In this document: positions 53,183 to 61,904 of the stretch, piece after piece
Layout of the letters: every line of letters starts with the position of its first letter
How positions within the stretch are numbered: the first letter of the stretch is position 1
Assembly (NCBI RefSeq): GCF_018449635.1
Contig: NZ_JAAVUV010000001.1
Coordinates: forward strand, 1-64,000
Direction: 5' to 3'
Source: Caballeronia sp. dw_276
GTDB taxonomy: Bacteria; Pseudomonadota; Gammaproteobacteria; Burkholderiales; Burkholderiaceae
DNA: 64,000 nt
Translations under genes and position numbers: made by a program
The notes under the pieces: generated by a model
The model's database searches: none
Told to the model about the DNA's origin: nothing
Seen by the model: the letters and a program-made list of their open reading frames with translations, nothing else

Positions 53183-54130
53183 ATGACGATGGCAATCACG
53201 CCACGCGCCGCCCGCAACTTGCGCGCTTTGTCCGGCGGCGCGGCACTCGCCGCCGCTTTGTTGCTGGCGGGCTGCGCGACCGGTCCCGACCGAAAACCGG
53301 GCGATCCGCTCGAGCCGATGAACCGCGAGATTTTCAAGTTCAACGACGCCGCCGATAAATACGTCGCACGCCCCATCGCCGAGGGTTACGTGAAGGTCAC
53401 GCCAAGCCCGCTGCGCACGGCGATCAGCAATTTCTTCTCGAATATCGGCGACATTGGCAACTTCGCGAACAACCTGCTGCAACTGCGGATCACGGACGCA
53501 ACCGAGGATCTGATGCGCTTCGCGTTCAACTCGACGTTCGGTATTGGCGGGTTGATCGACTGGGCGACGCTGGCCGGTTTGCCGAAGCACAACCAGGACT
53601 TCGGCTTGACGCTCGGGCATTACGGCGTGCCGTCAGGGCCGTACCTTGTGTTGCCGCTGCTCGGACCGAGTTCGGTGCGCGATTCCACGAGCTGGATCGC
53701 GGGTTATCCGCTCAACCCCGGCACGTACCTGGCCGCCGGTCCAAACGCTGCATTGTTCGGCGTGCGTTTCATGAGCGCGCGGGCCGATCTGCTGGGCGCG
53801 ACCGACATCCTGTCGCAAGCGGCGCTGGATAAATACGCGTTCGTGCGCGATGCCTACACGCAGCGTCGCCAGTATTTGCTGACGGGCGCGGCGAACGCCA
53901 CACTGCCTGATTATGGCGATGAAAGCGGCGCGACCGCCGTGCCGCCGGAAGGCGCGAGTGCGACGACCGCGCCGGCGCAGCCGGGCGCAGGCGGCAGCAG
54001 CAAGTCGCAAGGCCTGCCGGACTATTCGGACCCGGCGGCGCCCTCGGCCAAGCCGGCCACGCCCGCTACCGGTGCGCAGAAAAGCAGCGACGAAAGCGTG
54101 CCGCAATACGAAGATCCCGCAGCGAAGTAA
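53183..54130 (+). CDS. mlaA: MlaA/VacJ family lipoprotein
   Basis: Outer-membrane lipoprotein of 315 residues with lipobox LLAGC (Cys31) and the MlaA core: DPLEPMNREIFKFNDAADKYVARPIAEGY, FFSNIGDIGNFANNLLQ, FNSTFGIGGLIDWATLAGLPKHNQDFG. MlaA works with OmpC and MlaC to remove surface phospholipids; here it follows hpnN, as in hopanoid clusters, and may act with HpnM/HpnN. The last 80 residues are low-complexity Ser/Ala/Pro/Gly. Confidence 0.92.
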   Translation: MTMAITPRAARNLRALSGGAALAAALLLAGCATGPDRKPGDPLEPMNREIFKFNDAADKYVARPIAEGYVKVTPSPLRTAISNFFSNIGDIGNFANNLLQLRITDATEDLMRFAFNSTFGIGGLIDWATLAGLPKHNQDFGLTLGHYGVPSGPYLVLPLLGPSSVRDSTSWIAGYPLNPGTYLAAGPNAALFGVRFMSARADLLGATDILSQAALDKYAFVRDAYTQRRQYLLTGAANATLPDYGDESGATAVPPEGASATTAPAQPGAGGSSKSQGLPDYSDPAAPSAKPATPATGAQKSSDESVPQYEDPAAK

Positions 54131-54147
54131 TCGTGCTGCTCTGAACT

Positions 54148-54186
54148 CGCGATACAGCCATCAAGCTGTATCGCGGGCGCGTTTTT
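54148..54186 (+). terminator. Terminator after hpnN-mlaA
   Basis: An 11-bp stem, CGCGATACAGC / GCTGTATCGCG with a six-base loop, then GGCGCGTTTTTC. It lies just after the mlaA stop and overlaps the end of the convergent dctA gene. Confidence 0.7.
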
Positions 54187-55498
54187 CTTCGCGGGCGACC
54201 AAAGCCGGCGATGACGCTTCACCCAGCCGCGGCATTCCGAGCTGCGCGCGCAACATCCCGCGATCCAGCTCCTTCTCCCATGCCGCGACCACGATCGTCG
54301 CCACGCCGTTGCCCACAATATTGGTCAGCGCCCGGCATTCCGACATGAACCGGTCGATGCCGAGTATCAGCACCATGGCGGTCACCGGCACGGTCGGCAC
54401 GACCGAAAGACTCGCCGCCAGCGTGATGAATCCCGCGCCGGTCACGCCCGTCGATCCCTTCGATGTCAGCATGGTCACCGCCAGCAACGTGACTTCCTGC
54501 ATGACGGTCATGTGGGTATTCGTCGCCTGCGCGAGAAACAGCACGGCGAGCGTCATGTAGATATTGGTGCCATCGAGATTGAACGAATAGCCGGTCGGCA
54601 CGACCAGCCCGACGATCCCGCGCGAGCATCCAAGCCGCTCCAGCTTCTCCATCAACTGCGGCAACGCGGCTTCCGATGTCGATGTTCCCAGCACGATCAA
54701 CAACTCGTCCCTGATATATGCCAGGAAACGAAACAGGCTGAAACCACACAACTTCGCGACCAGCCCCAATCCACACGTCACAAACAAGAACGCCGTCAGA
54801 TAGAACGTGCCGATGAGTTTCATCATCGGCAGGAGGGATTCAATGCCGTATCGGCCGATGGTGAACGCCATTGCCCCGAACGCGCCGATGGGCGCGAGGC
54901 TCGTGATCACGTGGACGATCTTGAAGAACGCTTTCGACAATGCCTCGATCAAGCCGATCACCGGCTTCGCCGGTTCGCCCATCACGGCGAGCGCGGAGCC
55001 GAACAACATCGCGATCAGCAGCACCGGCAGGATGTCGCCCTGCGTGAACGCGCCTACGAACGTGTCCGGGATGATATGCATCAGAAAGCCGGTCAGCCCT
55101 TCGCCGTGCTCGGCTTTCGCCGCATATCCGGCGATGGAGCTTGCATCGAGTGTCGATGGATCGACGTTGAAGCCCTTGCCCGGCTGCAGGACGTGCGCAG
55201 CGAGCAGGCCAATCGCCAACGCAATGGTCGATACAACCTCGAAGTAGATCAGCGCCTTGCCGCCCACGCGTCCGACTTTGCGCATATCGTGCATGCTCGC
55301 AATGCCCGTCACCACCGTGCAGAAAATCACCGGGCTGATGATCATGCGCACGAGCTTGATGAAGGCGTCGCCGAGCGGTTTCATCGCGATGCCGTCGGCC
55401 GGAAGAAAATGGCCGAGCAGGATGCCCGTGATGATTGCGGCGATCACCTGAACGTAGAGCACTTTGTAGAAAGGCTTTTTACGCGGTTTGAGATTCAT
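54161..55498 (-). CDS. dctA: C4-dicarboxylate transporter DctA
   Basis: Sodium/proton-coupled dicarboxylate symporter of 445 residues, with about eight helices and family motifs [83 protein letters not shown] and [23 protein letters not shown] 55498 has a GGAGGAG ribosome site. It is the last gene of a presumed operon (hydrolase, leuC, leuD, dctA), 100 bp after leuD, under the divergent LysR. So it probably brings in the dicarboxylate that the pathway uses. Confidence 0.95.
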   Translation of the reverse strand: MNLKPRKKPFYKVLYVQVIAAIITGILLGHFLPADGIAMKPLGDAFIKLVRMIISPVIFCTVVTGIASMHDMRKVGRVGGKALIYFEVVSTIALAIGLLAAHVLQPGKGFNVDPSTLDASSIAGYAAKAEHGEGLTGFLMHIIPDTFVGAFTQGDILPVLLIAMLFGSALAVMGEPAKPVIGLIEALSKAFFKIVHVITSLAPIGAFGAMAFTIGRYGIESLLPMMKLIGTFYLTAFLFVTCGLGLVAKLCGFSLFRFLAYIRDELLIVLGTSTSEAALPQLMEKLERLGCSRGIVGLVVPTGYSFNLDGTNIYMTLAVLFLAQATNTHMTVMQEVTLLAVTMLTSKGSTGVTGAGFITLAASLSVVPTVPVTAMVLILGIDRFMSECRALTNIVGNGVATIVVAAWEKELDRGMLRAQLGMPRLGEASSPALVAREEKRARDTA

Positions 55499-55598
55499 GT
55501 CTCCTCCTTGGTTGAGGCAAAGCGCGTCCCCGCCGCCTTTGGCATGCGCCAAAAGCGGTCAGAATCGCGTCGTTTTGAATGCGGCCGGGGCCGCGCGG

Positions 55599-56216
55599 CT
55601 ACATCACGGCAGCCCAGGGATAGCGCTCGAAGTGGCGCTTTTCGAATGCTTCGATATCGGCGAGTTGCGTGAGCGTCAGGTCTATGGTGTCCATGCCTTC
55701 GATCACCATGCGTTTGTGTCTTGCGCCCAGCGGGAATGCGAAGACCTTGCCGCTGGTTGTCGATGTCACGGTTTGCGCTTCGAGATCGATCTTTAGTTCG
55801 GATTCCGGATCATTCAAGGATTCACGCAGCAGGACATCTACCGCTTCGCGGTCGAGTTGCACGAGAAGCAGGCGATTGTTCATCGCGTTCGAGTAGAAGA
55901 TTTCAGCGAAACTCGGCGCGATGACCGCATCGAAACCATATTGCTGAAGGCCCCAGACCGCGTGTTCACGGCTCGATCCACAACCGAAATTCGATCCGCC
56001 AATCAGGATGCGCGCGCCTTTGTATTGCGCTTGATTCAGCACGCAAGCGTCGATTGGGTCGCCGTGTTCATCGAAGCGAAGGTCGTAGAGAAGACCGTGG
56101 CTCAAACCCGCTTTATCGATGATCCGAAGAAACTGCTTCGGCATGATCTGATCGGTATCGAGATTTTCGATGGGCAACGGGGCCGCGCTGCCCTCGATGA
56201 TTGCCAGCTTAGTCAT
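55599..56216 (-). CDS. Isopropylmalate isomerase small-subunit paralog (LeuD-type)
   Basis: Small subunit of an aconitase-family hydro-lyase, 205 residues, with the LeuD motifs PIENLDTDQIMPKQFL and GGSNFGCGSSREHAVWGLQQYGFDAVIAPSFAEIFYSNAMNN. ATG 56216 gives the family start; its start overlaps the leuC-type gene by 8 bp. The neighbours are not leucine genes (no leuA or leuB), and it is flanked by dctA and a dehalogenase-like hydrolase. So I read it as a paralog used for another hydroxy-acid; a leucine role is not excluded. Confidence 0.85.
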   Translation of the reverse strand: MTKLAIIEGSAAPLPIENLDTDQIMPKQFLRIIDKAGLSHGLLYDLRFDEHGDPIDACVLNQAQYKGARILIGGSNFGCGSSREHAVWGLQQYGFDAVIAPSFAEIFYSNAMNNRLLLVQLDREAVDVLLRESLNDPESELKIDLEAQTVTSTTSGKVFAFPLGARHKRMVIEGMDTIDLTLTQLADIEAFEKRHFERYPWAAVM

Positions 56217-57630
56217 GGCGGTTCTCCAGCGTGCGGACATCGGTGATCTTTCCGGTCAGCGCCGCGGCGGCGGCCATTGCGGGGCTCATCAAATGCGTGA
56301 GGCCGCCGCGTCCCTGCCGGCCCTCGAAATTGCGATTCGTCGTCGATGCACAGCGTTCGCCTGCTTGCAGGAAGTCGTCGTTCATCGCGAGACACATCGA
56401 GCAACCCGGCTCGCGCCATTCGAAGCCGGCGCTCTTCAAGGTATCCGCAATGCCTTCCGCTTCGGCTTGACGACGCACTGAACCCGAGCCCGGCACGACC
56501 ATCGCGCGCACGCCTGGGGCGACCTTTTGCCCGCGAACAATCGCCGCAACGATGCGCAAATCCTCGATCCGCCCATTCGTACACGAGCCGATAAACACGC
56601 GGTCGATCGGCGTTCCGGCTATCGGTTGATTGGCTTCGAGGCCGATGTATTCCAGCGCGCGGCGTAACGCGGCGGCGGCTTCGGGCGTGGACTGGGACGC
56701 GGCATCGGGGACAAGTGCGTCTACGCGCATCGCCTGATCGGGGCTCGTGCCCCACGTGACGAAGGGCGCAATGTCACTTGCATTGAAAGTGTGTTCGGCG
56801 TCGAAGGTCGCGCCGTCGTCGGACTTTAGCTGCGTCCAGTCGGCAAGCGCGGCTTGCCACGCGGTTTCATCGAGCGACTTGGCGTGCGCGCGGACGTAGT
56901 CGAACGTGGTTTGATCCGGCGCGATCAACGCCGCCCGCGCGCCTGCTTCCACCGTCATGTTGCACAAGGTCATGCGCGCCTCGGCAGAGAGCGCGCGAAT
57001 CGTCGAGCCGGCAAATTCCACGGCGAAACCCCGCGCGCCCTGAGCGCCGATCTGGCTGATGACCCAGATGATCACGTCCTTCGATGACGTGCCGTAAGGC
57101 AACGCGCCGTCGATTGTGATGCGCATTGTCTTCGCCACGCGATACACGAGCGTCTGCGTCGCGAGCACGTGCTCGACCTCCGACGTGCCGATGCCAAACC
57201 CCAGCGCGCCGAGTGCGCCGTAGGTCGTCGTGTGGCTGTCGCCGCACAGCACGGCCATGCCCGGGCGGATCAGGCCGAGTTCCGGCGCGACGATGTGCTC
57301 GATGCCCTGCAGCGGATCGTTCGCGGCGAAGAGGCGAATGCCGGCGTTGTCGCAATTGCGCGCGAGGTTATCGGCTTGCAGGAGGGACGCGGCGTCGCGG
57401 ATTACGCGCGGCGATTCGGCGTGGGTCGGAATGATGTGGCTCACCACCGCGAGTTGCTGCTTTGGGCGGCGCACGGGACGGTTTTTATCGGCGAGACCGC
57501 TGAACGCTTGCGGACTGGTGTACTCGTTCATCAGATGCAGATCGACGTAAAGCAGGACGTTCTGGTCATCGATATGCGAAACCGTGTGCGAATCGACGAG
57601 CTTTTTATAGAAGGTTGTGGGGATCGACAT
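56209..57630 (-). CDS. Isopropylmalate isomerase large-subunit paralog (LeuC-type)
   Basis: Large subunit of 473 residues carrying the [4Fe-4S] cluster: Cys motifs GSCTNGRIEDLR and GCSMCLAMNDD, plus GDSHTTTYGALGALGFGIGTSEVEHVLATQTL. The N-terminus (SIPTTFYKKLVDSHTVSHIDDQNVLLYVDLHLMNEYTSPQAF) differs from the housekeeping LeuC of this order, supporting a divergent paralog. It starts 8 bp after the hydrolase stop. Its TAA stop overlaps leuD. Aconitase relatives of this type hydrate citraconate, mesaconate or dimethylmaleate, so a methylated dicarboxylate is possible. Confidence 0.87.
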   Translation of the reverse strand: MSIPTTFYKKLVDSHTVSHIDDQNVLLYVDLHLMNEYTSPQAFSGLADKNRPVRRPKQQLAVVSHIIPTHAESPRVIRDAASLLQADNLARNCDNAGIRLFAANDPLQGIEHIVAPELGLIRPGMAVLCGDSHTTTYGALGALGFGIGTSEVEHVLATQTLVYRVAKTMRITIDGALPYGTSSKDVIIWVISQIGAQGARGFAVEFAGSTIRALSAEARMTLCNMTVEAGARAALIAPDQTTFDYVRAHAKSLDETAWQAALADWTQLKSDDGATFDAEHTFNASDIAPFVTWGTSPDQAMRVDALVPDAASQSTPEAAAALRRALEYIGLEANQPIAGTPIDRVFIGSCTNGRIEDLRIVAAIVRGQKVAPGVRAMVVPGSGSVRRQAEAEGIADTLKSAGFEWREPGCSMCLAMNDDFLQAGERCASTTNRNFEGRQGRGGLTHLMSPAMAAAAALTGKITDVRTLENRHD

Positions 57631-57638
57631 GGCTGGCT

Positions 57639-58520
57639 CTACGCTTTGAAAAACGGCAACGCGCATTCGATCAACAACTCGGGCGCTTCTTCGGGGATGT
57701 AATGGCCGCATGGCAGCGCGTGGCCGGCGACTTTGTCGGAGAACGATTTCCATTCGGCGACCGGGTCGAAGCACTTTTCGATCACGCCTTCCGCGCCCCA
57801 GAGCGCCAGGAATTCGCATGCGATTTTCTGCCCTTTGGCCAGCGTCTCGCGATCGTGCTCGAGATCGATCGTCACGCTCGCCCGATAGTCCTCGCAGATG
57901 CCGTGCGCGGTGCCGGGGAGCTGGAGGCATCGAAGATATTCGGCGTATGCCTCTGGCGTGAACGGTTTCAACCCCGCGCTGCGAGCGCCGATGGTCTGCT
58001 TCAGGTAAAGGTCGGCGTCGGCGTTGATCAGTGTTTCGGGGAACGGCGCCGGGCGCACGAGGAAGAACCAGTGCCAGTAGGCGCGCGCAAAATCGAACGA
58101 GGTCTTTTCGTACATTGCGAGGGTCGGCGCGACGTCGAGCGTGAGAAGTTTCGTCACCGCGTCCGGATGGTCCAGCGCCATGCGCACGGCGACGCGGCCG
58201 CCGCGATCGTGGCCCAGCACCGCGAAGGTTCCATGGCCGAGCGTACGCATCAGCTCGACCTGATCCTGCGCAAGCCGGCGCTTCGAGTAATTGCTGTGAT
58301 CGGGCAGACCTTCGGGTTTGTCGCTGTCGCCGTAACCGCGCAGATCCGTGATCACGAGTGTGAAGTGCTCGGCAAGCATGGGCGCGACCTTGTGCCAGAT
58401 CGCATGCGTTTGCGGATGGCCGTGCAGCAGCAACAAAGCGGGACCGGCGCCGCCCGTGATTGCCTTGATTTTGACGCCATCGACTGTCGCCGATACGTCC
58501 TTGAATTGATCGAACATCAT
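57639..58520 (-). CDS. Haloacetate dehalogenase-like alpha/beta hydrolase
   Basis: Protein of 293 residues with an alpha/beta hydrolase fold. The residues that define fluoroacetate dehalogenases are present: HGHPQTHAIW, DLRGYGDSDKP, the nucleophile Asp105 in GHDRGGRVAVRM (with Arg106 and Arg109) and AYWHWFFL; the catalytic His is in PCGHYIPEEAPE. It could hydrolyse a haloacid or a related ester or lactone. It is first in the operon before leuC/leuD/dctA and divergent from a LysR gene, 92 bp apart. Confidence 0.85.
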   Translation of the reverse strand: MMFDQFKDVSATVDGVKIKAITGGAGPALLLLHGHPQTHAIWHKVAPMLAEHFTLVITDLRGYGDSDKPEGLPDHSNYSKRRLAQDQVELMRTLGHGTFAVLGHDRGGRVAVRMALDHPDAVTKLLTLDVAPTLAMYEKTSFDFARAYWHWFFLVRPAPFPETLINADADLYLKQTIGARSAGLKPFTPEAYAEYLRCLQLPGTAHGICEDYRASVTIDLEHDRETLAKGQKIACEFLALWGAEGVIEKCFDPVAEWKSFSDKVAGHALPCGHYIPEEAPELLIECALPFFKA

Positions 58521-58612
58521 TGTCTCCAGCAGTTTTATGAAGTTTAATTGATGCGTCAGCCGATACAGTTTCTATTCAGGCAATCCAGACTTAACTTTTA
58601 GGAACGAATCCG
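58521..58612. promoter_or_regulatory. Divergent control region of LysR gene and hydrolase operon
   Basis: 92 bp, AT-rich (for instance AGTTTTATGAAGTTTAATTGATGCG), between divergent starts. This is the expected place for a LysR-type binding site that controls both directions. I could not fix an exact T-N11-A site. Confidence 0.45.
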
Positions 58613-59527
58613 ATGGACGGTTTTTCCGACCTCAACCTGTTCACGCTGGTGGCGCGACACCGAAATCTGGCTGCGGCGGCGCGCGATCTCGGTGTGACGC
58701 CGCCATCGATCAGCAAGCGGCTTGCGCAACTCGAACGACGCCTGGGGGTGCGGCTGTTGAACCGGACGACGCGGCGCGTCAGCCTTACGCCCGAAGGCGA
58801 GTTGTATTTGGCGAACGGCTCGCGCATCCTCGATGAACTTGCCGAGCTAGAACAGCTCGTCACGAAAAGCCGTGGCGAACCGACCGGGTTGCTGCGCGTG
58901 AATGCATCGTTTGGGTTTGGACGCAGACGCGTGGCGCCGGCGGTATCGAAGTTCATCGCGCGGTATCCGGCGATCAAGATCCAGCTGCATTTGTCGGACA
59001 AGCCGGCGAATTTGCAGGAGGAAGGGTTTGATCTGGGCATCCGTTTCGGCGATGTCCCCGACGCACGCATCAATGCCCGCCTGCTCGTGAAGAATCGGCG
59101 GGTCGTGTGTGCGTCGCCGGAATATGTAAAGGAGTTCGGCGCGCCCGTGATGCCGCACGATTTGACGCGGCACGCGTGCCTGGTGCTGCGGGAGAATGAA
59201 TCGGCCTATGGCACGTGGCACTTCACGCGCGGGAAAAAGGCAGAGACGGTCAAGGTAGACGGACCATTGAGCAGTAACGACGGCAGCGCAGTGCTGGAAT
59301 GGGCGCTCGAAGGACGCGGCATCGCCGTGCGCTCGCAATGGGAAACGGAGGCTTTAGTTCAGGATGGAAAACTCGTGGTGCTGCTGAACGACTGGACGCT
59401 GCCCAACGCGGATATTCATGCCATCTACCTAGAACGGCACGAGTTGTCCGCGAAGCTCAGGACGTTTGTGGAGTTTCTGGGGGAGGAGTTGCGAGGATTT
59501 CGAATTGATAATCGTGGTGCTGATTAA
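58613..59527 (+). CDS. LysR-family regulator, DmlR-like
   Basis: Regulator of 304 residues with an N-terminal winged HTH at about 1-60 (NLFTLVARHRNLAAAARDLGVTPPSISKRLAQLERRLGVRLLNRTTRRVSLTPEGE) and a C-terminal ligand domain (GFDLGIRFGDVPDARINARLL). The effector domain resembles DmlR, which controls D-malate use. It is divergent from the hydrolase-leuC-leuD-dctA genes and most likely activates them in response to a dicarboxylate. The effector is not known. Confidence 0.9.
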   Translation: MDGFSDLNLFTLVARHRNLAAAARDLGVTPPSISKRLAQLERRLGVRLLNRTTRRVSLTPEGELYLANGSRILDELAELEQLVTKSRGEPTGLLRVNASFGFGRRRVAPAVSKFIARYPAIKIQLHLSDKPANLQEEGFDLGIRFGDVPDARINARLLVKNRRVVCASPEYVKEFGAPVMPHDLTRHACLVLRENESAYGTWHFTRGKKAETVKVDGPLSSNDGSAVLEWALEGRGIAVRSQWETEALVQDGKLVVLLNDWTLPNADIHAIYLERHELSAKLRTFVEFLGEELRGFRIDNRGAD

Positions 59528-59574
59528 ACGCGAATAATTAAGGCGTTATTACAACGCTTAATTATTCGCGTTTT
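59526..59574 (+). terminator. Long hairpin terminator after the LysR gene
   Basis: Inverted arms AACGCGAATAATTAAGGCGTT and AACGCTTAATTATTCGCGTT (one base different in length) with a five-base loop, followed by TTTT. The stem is about 20 bp. It overlaps the LysR stop and separates it from the convergent 59586 gene, whose end is 12 bp away. Confidence 0.75.
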
Positions 59575-59585
59575 AAAGGCGCTGA

Positions 59586-59864
59586 TTACGCAGCGCGCTC
59601 GAAAGCGGGTTGTGCATGGGCATTCCATTCATCGACTTTTGCCGGGTCGGGATGTGCGTGCCACCGTGCGTCGATTTCCGTCATGCCATAGGCCAGCGCA
59701 AACTTCCGGGCATCCAGCGCACACGCGAAGTGCCCCAGAATACCGCTCGCGCGCTGAAGGCCATCGAGTTCCCTGACAATCAGCATGGCGGCATACGTAC
59801 CATCGTCGTAGGCCGCCATGGGAATCAGAACAACATTCTTGTAAGCGATCTCACCGTCGCGCAT
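59586..59864 (-). CDS. Small hypothetical protein (92 aa)
   Basis: Protein of 92 residues starting MRDGEIAYKNVVLIPMAAYDDGTYAAMLIVRELDGLQRASGILGHFACALDARKFALAYGMTEIDARWHAHPDPAKVDEWNAHAQPAF. It seems a compact soluble domain; similar frames occur as hypothetical proteins in Burkholderia. No signal or membrane segment. Function unknown. Confidence 0.65.
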   Translation of the reverse strand: MRDGEIAYKNVVLIPMAAYDDGTYAAMLIVRELDGLQRASGILGHFACALDARKFALAYGMTEIDARWHAHPDPAKVDEWNAHAQPAFERAA

Positions 59865-60251
59865 GTCGGACTCCTCTCAGTTCACGATCCCACCGTCCAA
59901 GGTTCTGGGCCGGACCGATACGTAAATTTGTGTTTAGGCATTATCGATAAACAAAATAACCGAGTCATCAGGATTTGCCCTATTTCGAAATTTCTTAATA
60001 GATTCGAGCGGTTTTAACAGCGGTTCTGATGCAGTTCCGAGCTTCATTCAGAATGCGCTTCGTTAATCGATGTGCGCCTGCTGTTATCGAAGACGAATGA
60101 GAGTCCGGTTTATTGCAGTGCGACGAGCGTTTGCCTCGCATTTCTTGCGGCGCTTTTTTATCCTGGCGTATGCTGGCTTTGACGTTAACTGGACGATGTG
60201 GCCGCGTCGAGGCATGCGTGCCATCCTGACAACCGACTTTTTGGGGGACTT
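59865..60251. other. AT-richer intergenic region
   Basis: About 390 bp with lower GC than its surroundings (for example AAATTTGTGTTTAGGCATTA). I see no gene. It provides promoters for the divergent small genes at 59864 (minus) and 60252 (plus), and its base composition suggests acquired or non-coding DNA. Confidence 0.45.
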
Positions 60252-60554
60252 GTGAAAATCGAATCGACCGAATGGTTTCCGTTGAGTGACTTTGCACCCG
60301 TTCGCGATGGCTGGTACGAGGTTCAGCTCGCCAGTGGCGAAACCGCGTTTGCGAAGTTCGGCGCGGATGAGTGGACGGAAAAGCCGTTGCTGGTTTTTAC
60401 CCACTGGCGCGGACTGGTTGCGGATCCAAGCGCCGCCCAAGAAACGGAAAATATCAGCGCGGAAGTCGTCGCGGCCGAGGGCGTGAGAGCGGTTTGGGAC
60501 AAGTTCTTCCCAGGGTCGGGGGAAGAACAACATAAGCCGTTGGGAGCCGGGTAA
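60252..60554 (+). CDS. Small hypothetical protein (100 aa)
   Basis: Protein of 100 residues from GTG 60252, which has GGGGGA five bases upstream. The sequence begins KIESTEWFPLSDFAPVRDGWYEVQLASGETAFAKFGADEWTEKPLLVFTHWRGL, a small beta-rich acidic domain. No known motif. An in-frame extension to 60198 lacks a good ribosome site. Confidence 0.6.
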   Translation: MKIESTEWFPLSDFAPVRDGWYEVQLASGETAFAKFGADEWTEKPLLVFTHWRGLVADPSAAQETENISAEVVAAEGVRAVWDKFFPGSGEEQHKPLGAG

Positions 60555-60656
60555 CCGGAAATCGGGTCGTCTTTGCTTTTAGTGCACGAGAGTACGGCAC
60601 GCCGCGTGTGACAATCAGCCTTCTCCATTCTCACAACCACATCGCGGCGGCTACAC

Positions 60657-61001
60657 ATGAACAAGAAAGTGACCTATCTGGTCAGCATCTTTATCGGCAG
60701 TCCGACGCAGCAGCACGCAAAGATCAAGGATATCGCCGTGCAATTGTCGGGCGGCGACTACGAGTTCTTGCATCTTCATCAGATGGGCGCTTTTCTTGTG
60801 CTCAACACCGACCGGGATGCGCGGGATTTATCGAGTTCATTTGCGCGTGCCACCGCAGCCGATGACCGCGTGTTCATTTGCGAGATTGGTCAGGACTGGC
60901 ACACACAAGGTCTGAACAAAGCGATGTTCTGGCTGCAGAACCATCTTTCTACCAAGACACAAGCGCCTGCTGCGAAGAAAGGGAACCCGTTCGGCGACTG
61001 A
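60657..61001 (+). CDS. Small hypothetical protein (114 aa)
   Basis: Protein of 114 residues starting MNKKVTYLVSIFIGSPTQQHAKIKDIAVQLSGGDYEFLHLHQMGAFLVLNTDRDARDL, with a lysine-rich C-terminal tail ending AKKGNPFGD. Likely soluble, possibly alpha/beta. Its stop directly abuts the stop of the convergent LysR gene, with zero spacing. Function unknown. Confidence 0.65.
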   Translation: MNKKVTYLVSIFIGSPTQQHAKIKDIAVQLSGGDYEFLHLHQMGAFLVLNTDRDARDLSSSFARATAADDRVFICEIGQDWHTQGLNKAMFWLQNHLSTKTQAPAAKKGNPFGD

Positions 61002-61904
61002 TCACGGCCACCGGCCCCAGAACGCATCCGAACCGCTGCATTCCGTACGAATGAAATCGGTCAGCAGTTTGACTCGGGCAATGTCCCGCGTATCGGCGTG
61101 TGACACCAGCCAATAGGAACGGCTGAGCGCGATTTCATCGGGCAGTATGCGCACGAGCGCCGGCTCGTTGCGCGCGATAAAACACGGCAGCACGCCGATC
61201 CCCGCGCCGCCGCTTACGGCGGCCGCCTGACTGATCACATTCGAGATCCGCACCGACGGCATCAACGCCGTCGATATCTGCGATAAATAATCGAGCTCCG
61301 TGCTCCACATCAGGTCGTCGATATACCCAATCCACCGATGCTTGAAGATGTCCTGAAAGGTATTGATGGGCGCGTGTGAAGCAAGGTATTCGCTCGATCC
61401 AAAAACGCCCAGCGCGTAATCATTGAGCCGATGCGCATAAACGCGGCCACGGGTCGGCCGCGTCATGGTCACTGCAATGTCCGCCTCGCGCTTCGACAAG
61501 CTGAACATGCGCGGATTTGCGACCAGCTCGATCTCGAGATCCGGATGCGCGGCCGTGAGTTTTGCGAGCCTCGGCGCCAGAAAATATGTGCCGAAACCCT
61601 CGGGCGTTCCCACACGAACGGTGCCGGTCAAACCGCCTGAAGGATCATCGAGACGCGCGTTGATACGCATCGCAAGACTTTCCATGGCCTCGGCATCGGT
61701 CATCAACCGTTCGCCTTCGGGCGTCAGTAGAAACCCGACCGAACTGCGCTCGAACAAGGTCACGCCAATGCTCGCCTCAAGCGATGCAACCCGCCTGCTC
61801 AACGTGGAATGATCGACGCCCATTTGCTGCGCCGCGATAGTCAGGCGTCCTGCGCGGGCGATTGCGAGGAAGGCTTGAAGGGCGTCCCAGTCGAACTTTC
61901 GCAT
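61002..61904 (-). CDS. LysR-family transcriptional regulator
   Basis: Regulator of 300 residues with a winged HTH at about 5-65 (DWDALQAFLAIARAGRLTIAAQQMGVDHSTLSRRVASLEASIGVTLFERSSVGFLLTPEGE) and a periplasmic-binding-like effector domain. ATG 61904 is the family start; the longer frame is unsupported. It is divergent from the oxidoreductase/transporter genes at 62022 and probably controls them. Its 3' end abuts the 60657 gene. Confidence 0.9.
   Translation of the reverse strand: MRKFDWDALQAFLAIARAGRLTIAAQQMGVDHSTLSRRVASLEASIGVTLFERSSVGFLLTPEGERLMTDAEAMESLAMRINARLDDPSGGLTGTVRVGTPEGFGTYFLAPRLAKLTAAHPDLEIELVANPRMFSLSKREADIAVTMTRPTRGRVYAHRLNDYALGVFGSSEYLASHAPINTFQDIFKHRWIGYIDDLMWSTELDYLSQISTALMPSVRISNVISQAAAVSGGAGIGVLPCFIARNEPALVRILPDEIALSRSYWLVSHADTRDIARVKLLTDFIRTECSGSDAFWGRWP

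Noticed and set aside
55599-57630. LeuC/LeuD as the housekeeping leucine enzyme
   Set aside because: No leuA/leuB nearby, N-terminus of LeuC divergent, and the operon includes dctA and a hydrolase; not excluded without the rest of the genome.
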